Below are positions 1 to 7,991 of a stretch of 64,000 bases of DNA, piece by piece (within the stretch, counting starts at the first letter, position 1; each line of letters starts with the position of its first letter). The notes beneath the pieces are model-generated. The model made no database searches. It worked only from the letters and a program-made list of their open reading frames with translations, and was not told the origin of the DNA. The DNA comes from JBHGBM01 sp041946965 (GTDB taxonomy: Bacteria > Acidobacteriota > Terriglobia > Bryobacterales > Bryobacteraceae): contig JBHGBM010000022.1 of the NCBI GenBank assembly GCA_041946965.1, forward strand, positions 39,683 through 103,682, in the 5' to 3' direction. The translations under genes and the position numbers were made by a program.

Positions 1-128
1 CCGATCCCCAGGCGGCGCGGCTGCTGCCCATTCTGGAAGGCGAGGAAGAGGACGAGGCCACGCTGGGGCGCATCTTCGGCGAGGAGTTGCCTTCCGGTCT
101 TGTCATTGCGCAGAATGTGCCAGAATGA
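1..128 (+). CDS. 3' end of an unrecognised protein (partial)
   Basis: An open frame enters the window at its left edge and ends at a TGA at 126-128. It gives the last 41 residues of a protein. The visible tail contains an acidic run (EGEEEDEA) followed by LGRIFGEELPSG and ends in NVPE. No motif in this tail is diagnostic, so I cannot name the family. The reading frame is supported by unbroken coding in the same codon style as its neighbours and by the short 17-nt gap to the next start codon at 146, which has its own strong Shine-Dalgarno site. The two genes probably share a transcript. Confidence 0.55.
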   Translation, partial: DPQAARLLPILEGEEEDEATLGRIFGEELPSGLVIAQNVPE

Positions 129-145
129 ATCTAGGAGGTTTCTTG

Positions 146-361
146 ATGCGTCTGGCGAAAGTTTTGCTTCCGGCTTCTATTGTTGCCGCCGGCTTGGTGG
201 TTTCCACAGTCCCGTCTCAAGCCAAGATGGAGTACAGCAAGAAAGAAAAGAAAGGCTGCACATTCTGCCACGTTAAGGCCGGATCCAAGGACCTGAATGA
301 CGCCGGCAAGTACTACAAGGAACACAACCATTCCCTCGAAGGGTACAAGCCCGCAAAGTAA
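146..361 (+). CDS. Small secreted monohaem c-type cytochrome-like protein
   Basis: A 71-residue exported protein with a typical signal peptide (basic MRLAK start, hydrophobic core to about residue 21, likely cleavage after SQA at 24-26). It has one CxxCH haem c attachment motif (C38, C41, H42). The mature part is only about 45 residues and very lysine-rich, much shorter than ordinary class I cytochromes c, and no obvious distal Met ligand is placed as in those proteins. I chose ATG 146 because AGGAGG at 134-139 sits at ideal spacing; the in-frame ATG at 125 has no such site. The role is probably periplasmic electron transfer or haem binding, which is an inference. It lies just upstream of a membrane spermidine-synthase-like gene, probably in one transcript. 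Confidence 0.75.
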   Translation: MRLAKVLLPASIVAAGLVVSTVPSQAKMEYSKKEKKGCTFCHVKAGSKDLNDAGKYYKEHNHSLEGYKPAK

Positions 362-380
362 CAGTCTTTTCCTGGCCGCG

Positions 381-2372
381 TTGTACGGCTGTACGGTGTT
401 CCTGGGAGCGTTTCTGCTCTTTCAGGTGCAGCCGGTCGCGGCCAAAGCCATTCTGCCTTGGTTCGGCGGAGCGTCGTCGGTGTGGAACACGTGCATGTTG
501 TTCTTCCAGGCGGCGCTGGTGGCGGGCTACGGGTACGCTCACCTGGTCAGCCGGCTGGAGGGGCGCCGGCAGGCGATCGTCCACGGCGCGCTGCTCGCGG
601 CGAGCCTTCTGGTGCTGCCGCCCCTTCCCGGCGCCTGGTGGAAGAGCGCCGCGGTGGAGCACCCCTCGGCGCGCATCCTGCTGCTTCTTGCCGCAACCGT
701 GGGGCTGCCTTATTTCCTGCTTTCCAGCACCAGCCCGCTGCTGCAATCCTGGTTCGCCCGCACGCACCCCGGCCGCTCTCCCTACCGTCTTTTCGCGCTC
801 TCCAACTTCGCTTCGCTGCTGGCGCTGGGCACCTATCCCGTGCTGGTGGAGCCGCGGCTCGCGCTGCCGGCGCAGGGATGGATCTGGTCGGCGGCCTACG
901 CCGGCTTCGCCTTGCTCTGCGGCGGGTTGGCGTGGAGCGGCTCGCGCGCGCTGCCGCCCGCTTTGACGGCACACGGGAAGGCGGCGCCGCCCCGCTGGGA
1001 CGTCCGGGTGCTGTGGGTGCTGCTGCCCGCCGCGGCTTCCATCCTGCTGCTCGCGGTTACCACGTACCTGACGCAGGATGTAGCCGCCATTCCGTTCCTG
1101 TGGGTGCTGCCGCTGTGCATCTACCTGCTCAGCTTCATCATCTGCTTCGACGCGACGCGCCACTACCGGCGGCGTCTCTACCTGCTGATGCTGCCGGTGG
1201 CGCTGGGCATCATGGCGTACCTGCTCTCGCCGTATCAGCCCGGATACAACGTCTTGCAGGTGGTCGCGGTCTCGAACGCCTGCCTGTTCGTGTTCTGCAT
1301 GGTGTGCCACGGCGAGCTGGTCCGGCTGAAGCCCGAACCGGCGCGGCTGACGGCGTTTTACTTTTCGCTTTCCGTGGGAGGCGCCCTGGGCGGCGTGTTC
1401 GTCGGACTGGCGGCGCCCAGCCTGTTCGTGGCCTACCATGAGTTCCCCATAGGGCTCGCGCTCTGCGCCGCGCTGGCGCTGGCCGTGCTGGCGCGAGAGG
1501 GCCTGCGCCGCTGGACCTTGGCCGCCGGCCTGGCGGCGCTGGCGGGCTACGCCGGCTTTCTCGGCTATTCGGCGCATTCTCCCATCACGGGCTGCCGCCT
1601 GGCGGTGCGCAACTTCTACGGGCTGGTAAGGGTGTGGGACGTGGATGAGGAAGACGGCGCGGGCGTCCGCCGCAAGCTGGTTCACGGCCACATCAACCAT
1701 GGCGAGCAACTGCTCTCCAAAGAATATCGCCGCAGCCCGGTGACGTATTTCTGTCCGGAGACCGGCATCGGACACGCCATGAGGGCCTCGGAGGCGCGCG
1801 GCCCGCGCCGCATTGGCATCCTGGGCCTCGGCGCCGGCGTGCTGGCGGCGTACGGGCGGCCCGGCGACACGCTGCGCATTTATGAGATCAATCCCCTGGT
1901 GCTGGACATCGCCTCGCGCGAGTTCACCTACCTGAGTGATACACCCGCGCGCGTGGAAACCGTGCTCGGCGACGGGCGGCTGGCGCTCGAGCACGAGCCC
2001 GCCCAGAACTTCGACGTGCTCGTGATGGACGCCTTCTCGGGCGACTCCGTCCCCGTTCACCTGATCAGCCGTGAAGCCTTCGCGGTCTACTTCCGCCACC
2101 TGAAGCCCGGCGGCGTGCTGGCGGTCAACATCTCCAACCGGTACCTGGGGCTTGGGCCGGTTATGGAGCGCGCCGCGCGGCACTTCGGGCGCGTGCCGGT
2201 CGAGTTCCAGTTCACGCCGGACGACGAAGACGTGGTGTGCTTCGGCGCCTCCTGGGTGCTGCTGGTGGAGCCCGGCTCACCGCTGGTCCGCGAAGGCGCC
2301 GTGCTGAAGGAGAGGCGTGACTTCCGCATGTGGACGGACGGATATTCGAACCTCTTCGGCGTGCTCAAATAA
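381..2372 (+). CDS. Membrane-bound spermidine-synthase-like protein (copy 1)
   Basis: A large integral membrane protein. The first 430 or so residues are a series of hydrophobic segments. The C-terminal third is a class I SAM-fold domain with the glycine-rich loop LGLGAGVLAAYG, an acidic end of strand 2 (YEINP) and the post-II motif LVMDAFSGDS, as in polyamine synthases. Proteins of this layout are usually labelled fused MFS/spermidine synthase. Whether they make polyamines is not established from sequence. A paralogue lies at 14787-16745 on the other strand, and its start (MLYAA) aligns with TTG 381 here, so I prefer this TTG. ATG 297 is in frame but would overlap the cytochrome gene by 65 nt. 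No clear Shine-Dalgarno site precedes either start. Confidence 0.75.
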   Translation: MYGCTVFLGAFLLFQVQPVAAKAILPWFGGASSVWNTCMLFFQAALVAGYGYAHLVSRLEGRRQAIVHGALLAASLLVLPPLPGAWWKSAAVEHPSARILLLLAATVGLPYFLLSSTSPLLQSWFARTHPGRSPYRLFALSNFASLLALGTYPVLVEPRLALPAQGWIWSAAYAGFALLCGGLAWSGSRALPPALTAHGKAAPPRWDVRVLWVLLPAAASILLLAVTTYLTQDVAAIPFLWVLPLCIYLLSFIICFDATRHYRRRLYLLMLPVALGIMAYLLSPYQPGYNVLQVVAVSNACLFVFCMVCHGELVRLKPEPARLTAFYFSLSVGGALGGVFVGLAAPSLFVAYHEFPIGLALCAALALAVLAREGLRRWTLAAGLAALAGYAGFLGYSAHSPITGCRLAVRNFYGLVRVWDVDEEDGAGVRRKLVHGHINHGEQLLSKEYRRSPVTYFCPETGIGHAMRASEARGPRRIGILGLGAGVLAAYGRPGDTLRIYEINPLVLDIASREFTYLSDTPARVETVLGDGRLALEHEPAQNFDVLVMDAFSGDSVPVHLISREAFAVYFRHLKPGGVLAVNISNRYLGLGPVMERAARHFGRVPVEFQFTPDDEDVVCFGASWVLLVEPGSPLVREGAVLKERRDFRMWTDGYSNLFGVLK

Positions 2373-2376
2373 CCTC

Positions 2377-3141
2377 ATGAAGCTCGTTTGGGCGGCGCTC
2401 GTGTTGGCCGGATGGGCGGCCGCGCAGCCGGTCACGTTCGGCGTCCTGGCCGACGTGCAGTATGCCGATAAAGACACCGCCGGCCGGCGCGCCTACCGTG
2501 CGGCATTGCCGCGACTGGAAGAGTTCGTCGCGGACCTGAACCGGCGCAGCCTGGACTTCGTGATCCAGCTCGGTGACCTGGTGGACGGCGGCGCGGAAAA
2601 CTACGCGCGCGCCATGGCCGTCTTCAACCACATCCGCGCGAAGAAATACCACGTGCGCGGCAACCATGACGCGGAATTCGCCAAACCGGGCTGGTACGAT
2701 TTCACCGTGCGCGGCTGGCGCTTCCTCGTGCTCGACGGCATGGATCTGAGCGTCGCGGATCCGGCCGGACGCGCCATGCTGGCTGGGCTCACGGGAAAGC
2801 CCAACGCGCAGGAGTGGAACGGCGGCGCCGGACCGAAGCAGTTGCAGTGGCTGGAGCGTACGCTCGGGGAGGTGGACCGCCGCGGCCGGCGCGTGGCGGT
2901 GTTCTGCCACTTCCCCGTGCTGGAGGCCGCCGCCACGCCGGCCCACCTGCTGTGGAACGCGGCGGAGGTGCTGGCCACGCTCGAACGCCACCGCTCGGTC
3001 GCGGCGTATATCTGCGGCCACGATCACCGCGGGGGACGCGCCCAACCGGACGGCGTCCTGCACCTGACGTTGCCGGGGATGGTGGAAGGCGCGGGCTACG
3101 AAGTCCTGGAGGCCGGACGCACCCTGCGCAGCGTGCGGTAG
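2377..3141 (+). CDS. Secreted ADPRibase-Mn-like metallophosphoesterase
   Basis: A calcineurin-type phosphoesterase of 254 residues with an N-terminal signal peptide (MKLVWAALVLAGWAAA). Metal-binding motifs are visible in order: DVQ at 26-28, GDLVD at 66-70, GNHD at 95-98, a CHFP block and a terminal GHDH. The DVQYADKD block, with Gln in place of the usual His, and the later NGGAGPKQLQWL and LLWNA blocks match the pattern I know from Mn-dependent ADP-ribose/CDP-alcohol diphosphatases. I therefore place it there rather than among generic phosphatases. A signal peptide on this family is uncommon. ATG 2377 lies 4 nt after the upstream stop, so the gene is probably co-transcribed. It overlaps the convergent amidase gene by 46 bp. 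Confidence 0.75.
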   Translation: MKLVWAALVLAGWAAAQPVTFGVLADVQYADKDTAGRRAYRAALPRLEEFVADLNRRSLDFVIQLGDLVDGGAENYARAMAVFNHIRAKKYHVRGNHDAEFAKPGWYDFTVRGWRFLVLDGMDLSVADPAGRAMLAGLTGKPNAQEWNGGAGPKQLQWLERTLGEVDRRGRRVAVFCHFPVLEAAATPAHLLWNAAEVLATLERHRSVAAYICGHDHRGGRAQPDGVLHLTLPGMVEGAGYEVLEAGRTLRSVR

Positions 3142-4142
3142 CGCTCGCGCAAAGTCTTGCGATACGCCGGCAGCCGCAGCCCCGCTTCGGCGGCCCGCGC
3201 GCGCAGCATCTCATCGGCAAGATCGAGCCCCGCCCTCAGGCGCGCGTCGGCACGGCTCAGGAAGGCCTGATCGTACTCGAAGCCGAACTCGGTCAGCGCG
3301 GGCAGCGGCCGGCTGTAGTTATCCGGCAACCCCAATGCGGCGAACGGGAAGTCTGACGCCCAATCCGTGTGGTAGCCCCCGCGCATGTTCGACGGGTTGA
3401 CGGAAACCTGCGCGTGCGTCACGCAATTGGCCGCCGGGATGCCGTAGCGGGCGCGCAGCATCTCGGTGAGCATGCCGGCTACGCGCACCTGCGCCGGACT
3501 CACCGCGGCCTCGGCGGCCTCGAAGGAGACCCCCAGAAAGCTCTCGTTCAGGTCGATGTACAGGCGCCCGCCGTCGGCCCACACGGAATGGCCGGCGTGG
3601 TTGGCCGCCTGATCCTCCGGCACCACGCGGTAGACTCTGCCGAAACGGTCGATCAGGAAATTGTATGCGCGCCGCCGGCGCACGAAATCGAGCACCGACT
3701 CGCCCAGGCGCTTGAGCACTCCATTCTGGTCCGCCTCGAACGGCGCCTGGCGGCTCTCGGTGGTGTGGAAGACGATGCCCGCCGGCTTCGGGCCGCAGGA
3801 ACGCGCGCGCGTGGGCGCGGCCGCGCAGGTTTCCACGCGCAAGCCGTTGCTGTAGGTTTCGGCGCAGGCGCTTTTTTCCACCAGCCAGACGCCTGAGGGC
3901 GCCTGGATGCGAACCGGCGGCGGTTGCGGGCGGGGCGGCGACACCGGCCGCGCCCGCGCCACGGCGGTGCGCGCCAGAAACACGCCGGCCAGCGCCACCG
4001 TCAGAGCCGAGGTGGCGAGCACGGTGCGCACGAGCGTGCGGCGCCGGCGCGGCGCCCGGGCGTGCGCCATGGTTCTCAGAAACCGCAGCCGGGCGACGGG
4101 ATCGTGAATGCAACCCGCCACGCTTTCGACAACTTTTGCCAT
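3096..4142 (-). CDS. N-acetylmuramoyl-L-alanine amidase (Amidase_2 / PGRP fold)
   Basis: A 348-residue protein expected to cut the lactyl-amide bond between muramic acid and L-Ala in peptidoglycan. A hydrophobic segment around residues 40-58 (LATSALTVALAGVFLA) follows a basic cytoplasmic N-terminus, so it is a signal anchor. A proline-rich linker follows. The zinc-amidase domain contains VFHTTES, a central NHAGHS block and a C-terminal CVTHAQVSVNP block that supplies the other His ligand. The gene lies 61 bp downstream of the actin-like gene on the same strand, with a GC-rich hairpin between them, so it may belong to that operon. The 3' end overlaps the convergent phosphoesterase gene. Confidence 0.8.
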   Translation of the reverse strand: MAKVVESVAGCIHDPVARLRFLRTMAHARAPRRRRTLVRTVLATSALTVALAGVFLARTAVARARPVSPPRPQPPPVRIQAPSGVWLVEKSACAETYSNGLRVETCAAAPTRARSCGPKPAGIVFHTTESRQAPFEADQNGVLKRLGESVLDFVRRRRAYNFLIDRFGRVYRVVPEDQAANHAGHSVWADGGRLYIDLNESFLGVSFEAAEAAVSPAQVRVAGMLTEMLRARYGIPAANCVTHAQVSVNPSNMRGGYHTDWASDFPFAALGLPDNYSRPLPALTEFGFEYDQAFLSRADARLRAGLDLADEMLRARAAEAGLRLPAYRKTLRERYRTLRRVRPASRTS

Positions 4143-4155
4143 TTCAGTGACGTGC

Positions 4156-4178
4156 GCGGCCCGCCACGGCCGGGCCGC
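4156..4178 (-). other. GC-rich hairpin between actin-like and amidase genes
   Basis: A perfect 8-bp inverted repeat (GCGGCCCG / CGGGCCGC) with a 7-nt loop lies in the 61-bp gap between the actin-like gene and the amidase gene. No T-run follows on either strand, so it is not a standard intrinsic terminator. It could attenuate or stabilise the transcript. Confidence 0.4.
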
Positions 4179-4203
4179 AACCTTCAGGCAGCGGTAATCC
4201 GCA

Positions 4204-5229
4204 TCAACACAGCGCCGCCATCAGAGCGCCGCGCGCCGTCGAGTTCAGCGGGTCCGCCGACATCCGCACTTCCGACAGCCGCACCGGGAGATCCTGCGAT
4301 TGCAGCGCGCGCGTGAACTGCTCCAGGAAGCCCGAGGGCATGGAGGTGCCGCCGCTCAGCACCAGCGGGACGGACTGGTCCAGCTTGGGAAGCCGCTGCG
4401 TGGAGGAGATCTGCGCCCGCAGGGTCTCGACCAGAGTGGCGATCATGTCGCGGTAATACACCGTGAGCGCGTTCTGCACGCGGTCGCCGTTCAAGCCGTT
4501 CAGCCGGAAGGACTGCTCCTTGAGCACGCGCATCCGGGTGGCCAGGTCGCCGGTCACCATGGCGGCCTGCGAATCGATGAAATCGCCCGCCTTGGGCACG
4601 CTGAAGCTGATCACCGGCACGGAAAGCACCGCCAGGCACACGTTGCACAGCCCGCTGCCGCAGGAGATGCCGATGCCGCTGTAATTGGCGCCGCCCAGCT
4701 CGCCGAACACCACCGCGAGGCCCTCTTCGATGGGCGTGGCTTCATAGCCCAAGTCGTTGAGGATCTGCCGTATGGAGGCTTCGTGGAAGGCCAGCCCGCC
4801 ATCGCCCGCCGGCGGCGGCGCCGGCACGCTGAAGAACACCTTCTGGCCCTCCGCTGCGGCCTTGCCCACCAGCCGCGTCACGATGCTGCGCAGCACCGCC
4901 AGGCTGTGCGGCTCCTGCGGGTTCAGCACCCCGCCGCGCATCGGCCGCCGGGTTTCCACGTGAAACACCTCGGCGAAGCGCTGCGCGTCGTTTCCGGCCA
5001 CCACGATCTCGGCGCCGCGCACTTCGTGAAACACGTTCTCCCGCTGGAGCAGGTTCTCGGCCAGCTTGGAATAGGGCAGCGTGAGGAAGGCGTTGAGCTG
5101 CGAATCGTACTGGTATTTCTTCTCCCCGCTGCGCGCCACTACGATGCGGCTCGTGCCGATATCGAGGCCGAGCGGCTGGTTATAGTTCTGTTCGGCTTGA
5201 CTCACAATTGGCTCCTTGAGATTTGGCAT
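4204..5229 (-). CDS. Actin/MreB-fold ATPase-like protein, atypical phosphate-2 loop
   Basis: A 341-residue protein of the actin/Hsp70 ATPase fold. The phosphate-1 motif is LGLDIGTSR (D23). A connect-1-like motif EEGLAVVFG lies near 168-176, and an adenosine motif LSGGTSMPSGF lies near the C-terminus. The phosphate-2 segment reads ISCGSGLCNVC (about 188-198), where FtsA and MreB have a DIGGGT-type loop. The Asp is replaced by Ser, and three Cys (190, 195, 198) are introduced. Length is like MreB and ParM, without the 1C domain of FtsA. ATG 5229 overlaps the previous stop (TAATG), suggesting coupling. GTG 5205, behind AAGGAG at good spacing, is an equally likely start. It probably forms a filament or scaffold with the two upstream genes. 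Confidence 0.7.
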   Translation of the reverse strand: MPNLKEPIVSQAEQNYNQPLGLDIGTSRIVVARSGEKKYQYDSQLNAFLTLPYSKLAENLLQRENVFHEVRGAEIVVAGNDAQRFAEVFHVETRRPMRGGVLNPQEPHSLAVLRSIVTRLVGKAAAEGQKVFFSVPAPPPAGDGGLAFHEASIRQILNDLGYEATPIEEGLAVVFGELGGANYSGIGISCGSGLCNVCLAVLSVPVISFSVPKAGDFIDSQAAMVTGDLATRMRVLKEQSFRLNGLNGDRVQNALTVYYRDMIATLVETLRAQISSTQRLPKLDQSVPLVLSGGTSMPSGFLEQFTRALQSQDLPVRLSEVRMSADPLNSTARGALMAALC

Positions 5230-5381
5230 TACTCGTATGGCAGCGCCTGCTCGCGGCGGATCTTCTCCGCAAAACGCCGCATGCGCCGGATGTCTTCCTT
5301 GTCGAGCGCCCGCCGGCGCGCCCCGCCGCACAGGCGGAACGCCAGGGCGCAGATCGCGCAACACAGACCCGCGACGAGCAT
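5229..5381 (-). CDS. 50-residue predicted membrane protein of the actin-like operon
   Basis: A 50-residue protein with one hydrophobic segment (residues 2-16, MLVAGLCCAICALAF) followed by a strongly basic, helical tail (ARRRALDKEDIRRMRRFAEKI). The layout fits an inner-membrane anchor with a cytoplasmic basic tail. It begins 8 nt after the coiled-coil gene ends, with AGGCGG before its ATG, and its TAA overlaps the ATG of the actin-like gene. I do not recognise a family. By position it could tether the actin-like protein or its coiled-coil partner to the membrane, which is inference only. Confidence 0.55.
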   Translation of the reverse strand: MLVAGLCCAICALAFRLCGGARRRALDKEDIRRMRRFAEKIRREQALPYE

Positions 5382-5389
5382 GCGGCCGC

Positions 5390-6049
5390 CTATCTGCGCG
5401 CGGTGGCGCGCTCCAACACGGCCGCCAGGCTCATGCCCGGTCCGGTCCCGCCCTGCGGCACGCAGAAGGCCGCCGCTTCGGTGATGCGCTGCGCCTCGGC
5501 GTGCTTCTGCTTCTGCCAGTTGCGGAATCGATCCTGCTCCGCGGCGATCTCGTCCAGGTTCGCCTGGATGCGCGAAACGTATTGCTTGGTCAGCCGGTCG
5601 AGTTCCGCCTGGATGCCGGCGTTCTCCTCCAGCTTGGCGGCCTCGAAGGCTTCCATCCGCTTCCTTTGCTCTTCCTCGTAGTCGTTCAAGGCCCTCTGCC
5701 GGACTACGGCGTCCTGCAACAGGTTTTCGACTTCCGCGCCGGCCGCCTCGAGCGCCATCAGCACCGAGCAGCGCTTGGCTTCGGGCGACATGCCCGAGAG
5801 GTGCGCGCTGCTCACCATCTCGGCCACCTTGAGGATGCCCCACTCCAGGCGCCGCGGCTTCACCGCCGCGCTCTGGTAAATGTGCTCGAACGAGGCGGCG
5901 GATTCGACGGACTTCGACGGCGCCGTTTCGGTTTCCTGGGCGGCGGGCGGCTCCACCACGGCCGCAGCCTGGCCGTTGCCGTTTTGGTACCCGCCGTTCG
6001 GTCCCAGGGTGTCTTCATTGAGCGAGAATGAGAAGAAGCGTTTGAACAT
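5390..6049 (-). CDS. Coiled-coil protein upstream of actin-like gene
   Basis: A 219-residue soluble protein without signal peptide. It has a short N-terminal MFKRFFSFS segment that could be amphipathic, then a low-complexity Gly/Asn/Ala/Pro region to about 45. A helical middle follows (FEHIYQSAAVKPRRLEWGI), then a charged coiled coil from about 105 to 185, rich in Glu, Lys, Gln and Arg. The start at ATG 6049 is set by GGAG 7 nt before it. It is the first gene of the run coiled-coil / 50-aa membrane protein / actin-like ATPase. The family is unknown to me. An adaptor or filament-binding role is suggested only by context. Confidence 0.6.
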   Translation of the reverse strand: MFKRFFSFSLNEDTLGPNGGYQNGNGQAAAVVEPPAAQETETAPSKSVESAASFEHIYQSAAVKPRRLEWGILKVAEMVSSAHLSGMSPEAKRCSVLMALEAAGAEVENLLQDAVVRQRALNDYEEEQRKRMEAFEAAKLEENAGIQAELDRLTKQYVSRIQANLDEIAAEQDRFRNWQKQKHAEAQRITEAAAFCVPQGGTGPGMSLAAVLERATARR

Positions 6050-6177
6050 TTCTGAACTCCGAAGCCCGCCTGAGTGCATTCCTCCTACCACACCCATGCC
6101 ATTGGAAACACTGCTTGTAAGTCCGGAGACCGGCGACGAAATCCTGCCCGCGCCAATTTCTTGCCGGGGCGGCACGC

Positions 6178-6183
6178 TATGAT
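6178..6183 (+). promoter_or_regulatory. TANNNT box (TATGAT) for leaderless uup
   Basis: TATGAT ends 8 nt before the GTG start codon of uup at 6192, and no Shine-Dalgarno sequence is present. This spacing would place transcription start at or next to the GTG. The same arrangement recurs at many first genes in the window. Confidence 0.45.
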
Positions 6184-6191
6184 CGGATCAG

Positions 6192-7991
6192 GTGGCCCTG
6201 CTCCTCAATTGCACCGGCATCGCCAAATCGTTCGGCGCGCGCCCGCTGTTTGAAAACCTCTCGCTCGGCATTTCCGAGGGCGAGCGGCTCGGCCTCATCG
6301 GCCCCAACGGCTCGGGCAAGAGCACGCTGCTCGGCATCCTGGCCGGACGCCTCGAGCCGGACGGAGGCGCCATCTCACTGCGCCGCCAGACCCGCATAGG
6401 ATACGTCGCCCAGGAGGTCGAGTTCCCGGCCGGCGCGACAGCCCGCGCGGTGGTGGCCGAAGCCCTGGCGGGCGAGCACATCGAGGAGGCCGAGCGCGAA
6501 TCACGCATCAACGTCACCTTGGGCCGCGCCGGGTTCGAGGTCCACTCCGCCGCCGTCGAAACGCTCTCCGGCGGCTGGAAGCGGCGCCTCGCGATCGCGC
6601 GTGAACTGGTACGCGAACCGGACCTGCTGTTCCTGGACGAGCCCACCAACCATCTCGACCTGGAAGGAATCCTGTGGCTCGAACGGCTCCTGGGGGAGGC
6701 GCCCTTCGCCGCCGTGGTGGTCAGCCACGACCGCTTCTTTCTCGAGAACGCCGTGAACCAGATGGCCGAACTCAACCGCGCCTTCCCCGAGGGTCTCTTC
6801 CGCGTGCCTGGCAATTACAGCCGCTTCCTGGAGAAACGCGAGGAATTTTTGGAGGCGCAGGCGCGCCGGCAGGAAGCGCTCGCCAACCGCGTGCGGCGCG
6901 AGATCGAATGGCTGCGCCGCGGTCCGAAGGCGCGCGGGACCAAGGCCAAAGCGCGTATCGGCGAGGCCAACCGTCTGATCGGGGAACTGGACGATGTCAG
7001 CGCGCGCAACGCGCGCGGCGCCGTGGAGATCGACTTCACCGGCTCCGACCGCCGCACCCGCCGCCTGATCACGGCCGAGAACATCGCCAAGAACCTGGGC
7101 GGCCGCACCCTGTTCCGCGATCTCAGCTTCGTCCTTTCCCCCGGCGTGAAGCTGGGCCTGGCGGGCGCCAACGGCAGCGGCAAGACCACCTTGCTGCGCC
7201 TGCTGGCCGGCGAGATCGCGCCCGATGAGGGCGGGATACGCCGCGCCGATGCGCTGCGCATCGTCTACTTCGACCAGGGCCGCGAGCAGCTCGACCTGGG
7301 CCAGACCCTGCGCGAGGGCCTCGGCGCGCGCGAGGACCAGGTGCTCTTCCGCGACCGCCCCATCCACGTGGCCGGCTGGGCCAAGCGCTTCCTGTTCCGC
7401 CCCGAGCAGCTCGACCGGCCGCTGGCCAGCCTCTCCGGAGGCGAGCAGGCGCGCGTGCTGATCGCCAGGCTCATGCTCAAGCCCGCCGACGTGCTGCTGC
7501 TCGACGAGCCTACCAACGACCTCGACATCCCTACCCTGGAAGTGCTGGAAGAGAGCCTGCTCGAATTCGGCGGCGCGCTGGTGCTGGTGACCCACGACCG
7601 TTACCTCCTGGACCGCGTCTCGAACGTGGTGTTGGGGCTGGGCGGCCCCAACGGCGCGCGGGTCTTCGCCGATTACTGGCAGTGGGAGCAGTCGCGCGGG
7701 GAGCCGGAAGACCGGCCGCGCGCCGGAGCCGCGGCGAAACCCTCACGCACGCCGCGCAAGCTCTCCTACACGGAACAGCGCGAGTGGGAAGGCATGGAGG
7801 AGCGCATCCTCGCCGCGGAGGAGCGCGTGGGGGAGTTGGAGCGCGAGATGCACGCCCCGGACGTGGTTTCCGACCCTGCCCGCCTGGCCGCCTGTTACGA
7901 ACGCCTGAAGGCCGCCATGGGCGACGTGGAAAGCCTCTACGGGCGCTGGGCGGATCTGGAGGAGAAGCGCAACGCCCTACAGCAGGCTTAG
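6192..7991 (+). CDS. uup: ABC-F family ATPase Uup
   Basis: A soluble 599-residue protein with two ABC ATPase domains and no membrane segments. Domain 1 has Walker A GPNGSGKST (about 37-45), signature LSGGWKRR and Walker B LLFLDEPTNHLD. Domain 2 has GANGSGKTT, LSGGEQAR and VLLLDEPTNDLD. The charged inter-domain linker is present, and the last 80 residues form the Uup-type coiled coil (EEERVGELEREM-like heptads), which separates Uup from other ABC-F proteins. ABC-F proteins act on ribosomes, and Uup is also linked to DNA-branch processing and transposon excision. The start is GTG 6192. The gene is divergent from the coiled-coil gene, and its 3' end overlaps the convergent neighbour by 15 bp. 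Confidence 0.88.
   Translation: MALLLNCTGIAKSFGARPLFENLSLGISEGERLGLIGPNGSGKSTLLGILAGRLEPDGGAISLRRQTRIGYVAQEVEFPAGATARAVVAEALAGEHIEEAERESRINVTLGRAGFEVHSAAVETLSGGWKRRLAIARELVREPDLLFLDEPTNHLDLEGILWLERLLGEAPFAAVVVSHDRFFLENAVNQMAELNRAFPEGLFRVPGNYSRFLEKREEFLEAQARRQEALANRVRREIEWLRRGPKARGTKAKARIGEANRLIGELDDVSARNARGAVEIDFTGSDRRTRRLITAENIAKNLGGRTLFRDLSFVLSPGVKLGLAGANGSGKTTLLRLLAGEIAPDEGGIRRADALRIVYFDQGREQLDLGQTLREGLGAREDQVLFRDRPIHVAGWAKRFLFRPEQLDRPLASLSGGEQARVLIARLMLKPADVLLLDEPTNDLDIPTLEVLEESLLEFGGALVLVTHDRYLLDRVSNVVLGLGGPNGARVFADYWQWEQSRGEPEDRPRAGAAAKPSRTPRKLSYTEQREWEGMEERILAAEERVGELEREMHAPDVVSDPARLAACYERLKAAMGDVESLYGRWADLEEKRNALQQA

Noticed and set aside
273..2183. Long open frame (636 codons) antisense to the first spermidine-synthase-like gene
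   Set aside because: It mirrors the coding strand of a clear membrane protein gene, has an Arg/Gln/His-rich composition typical of antisense frames in GC-rich DNA, and shows no domain.
4156..4178. Intrinsic terminator after the actin-like gene
   Set aside because: The hairpin is stable but lacks a T-run, so it is listed only as a hairpin.
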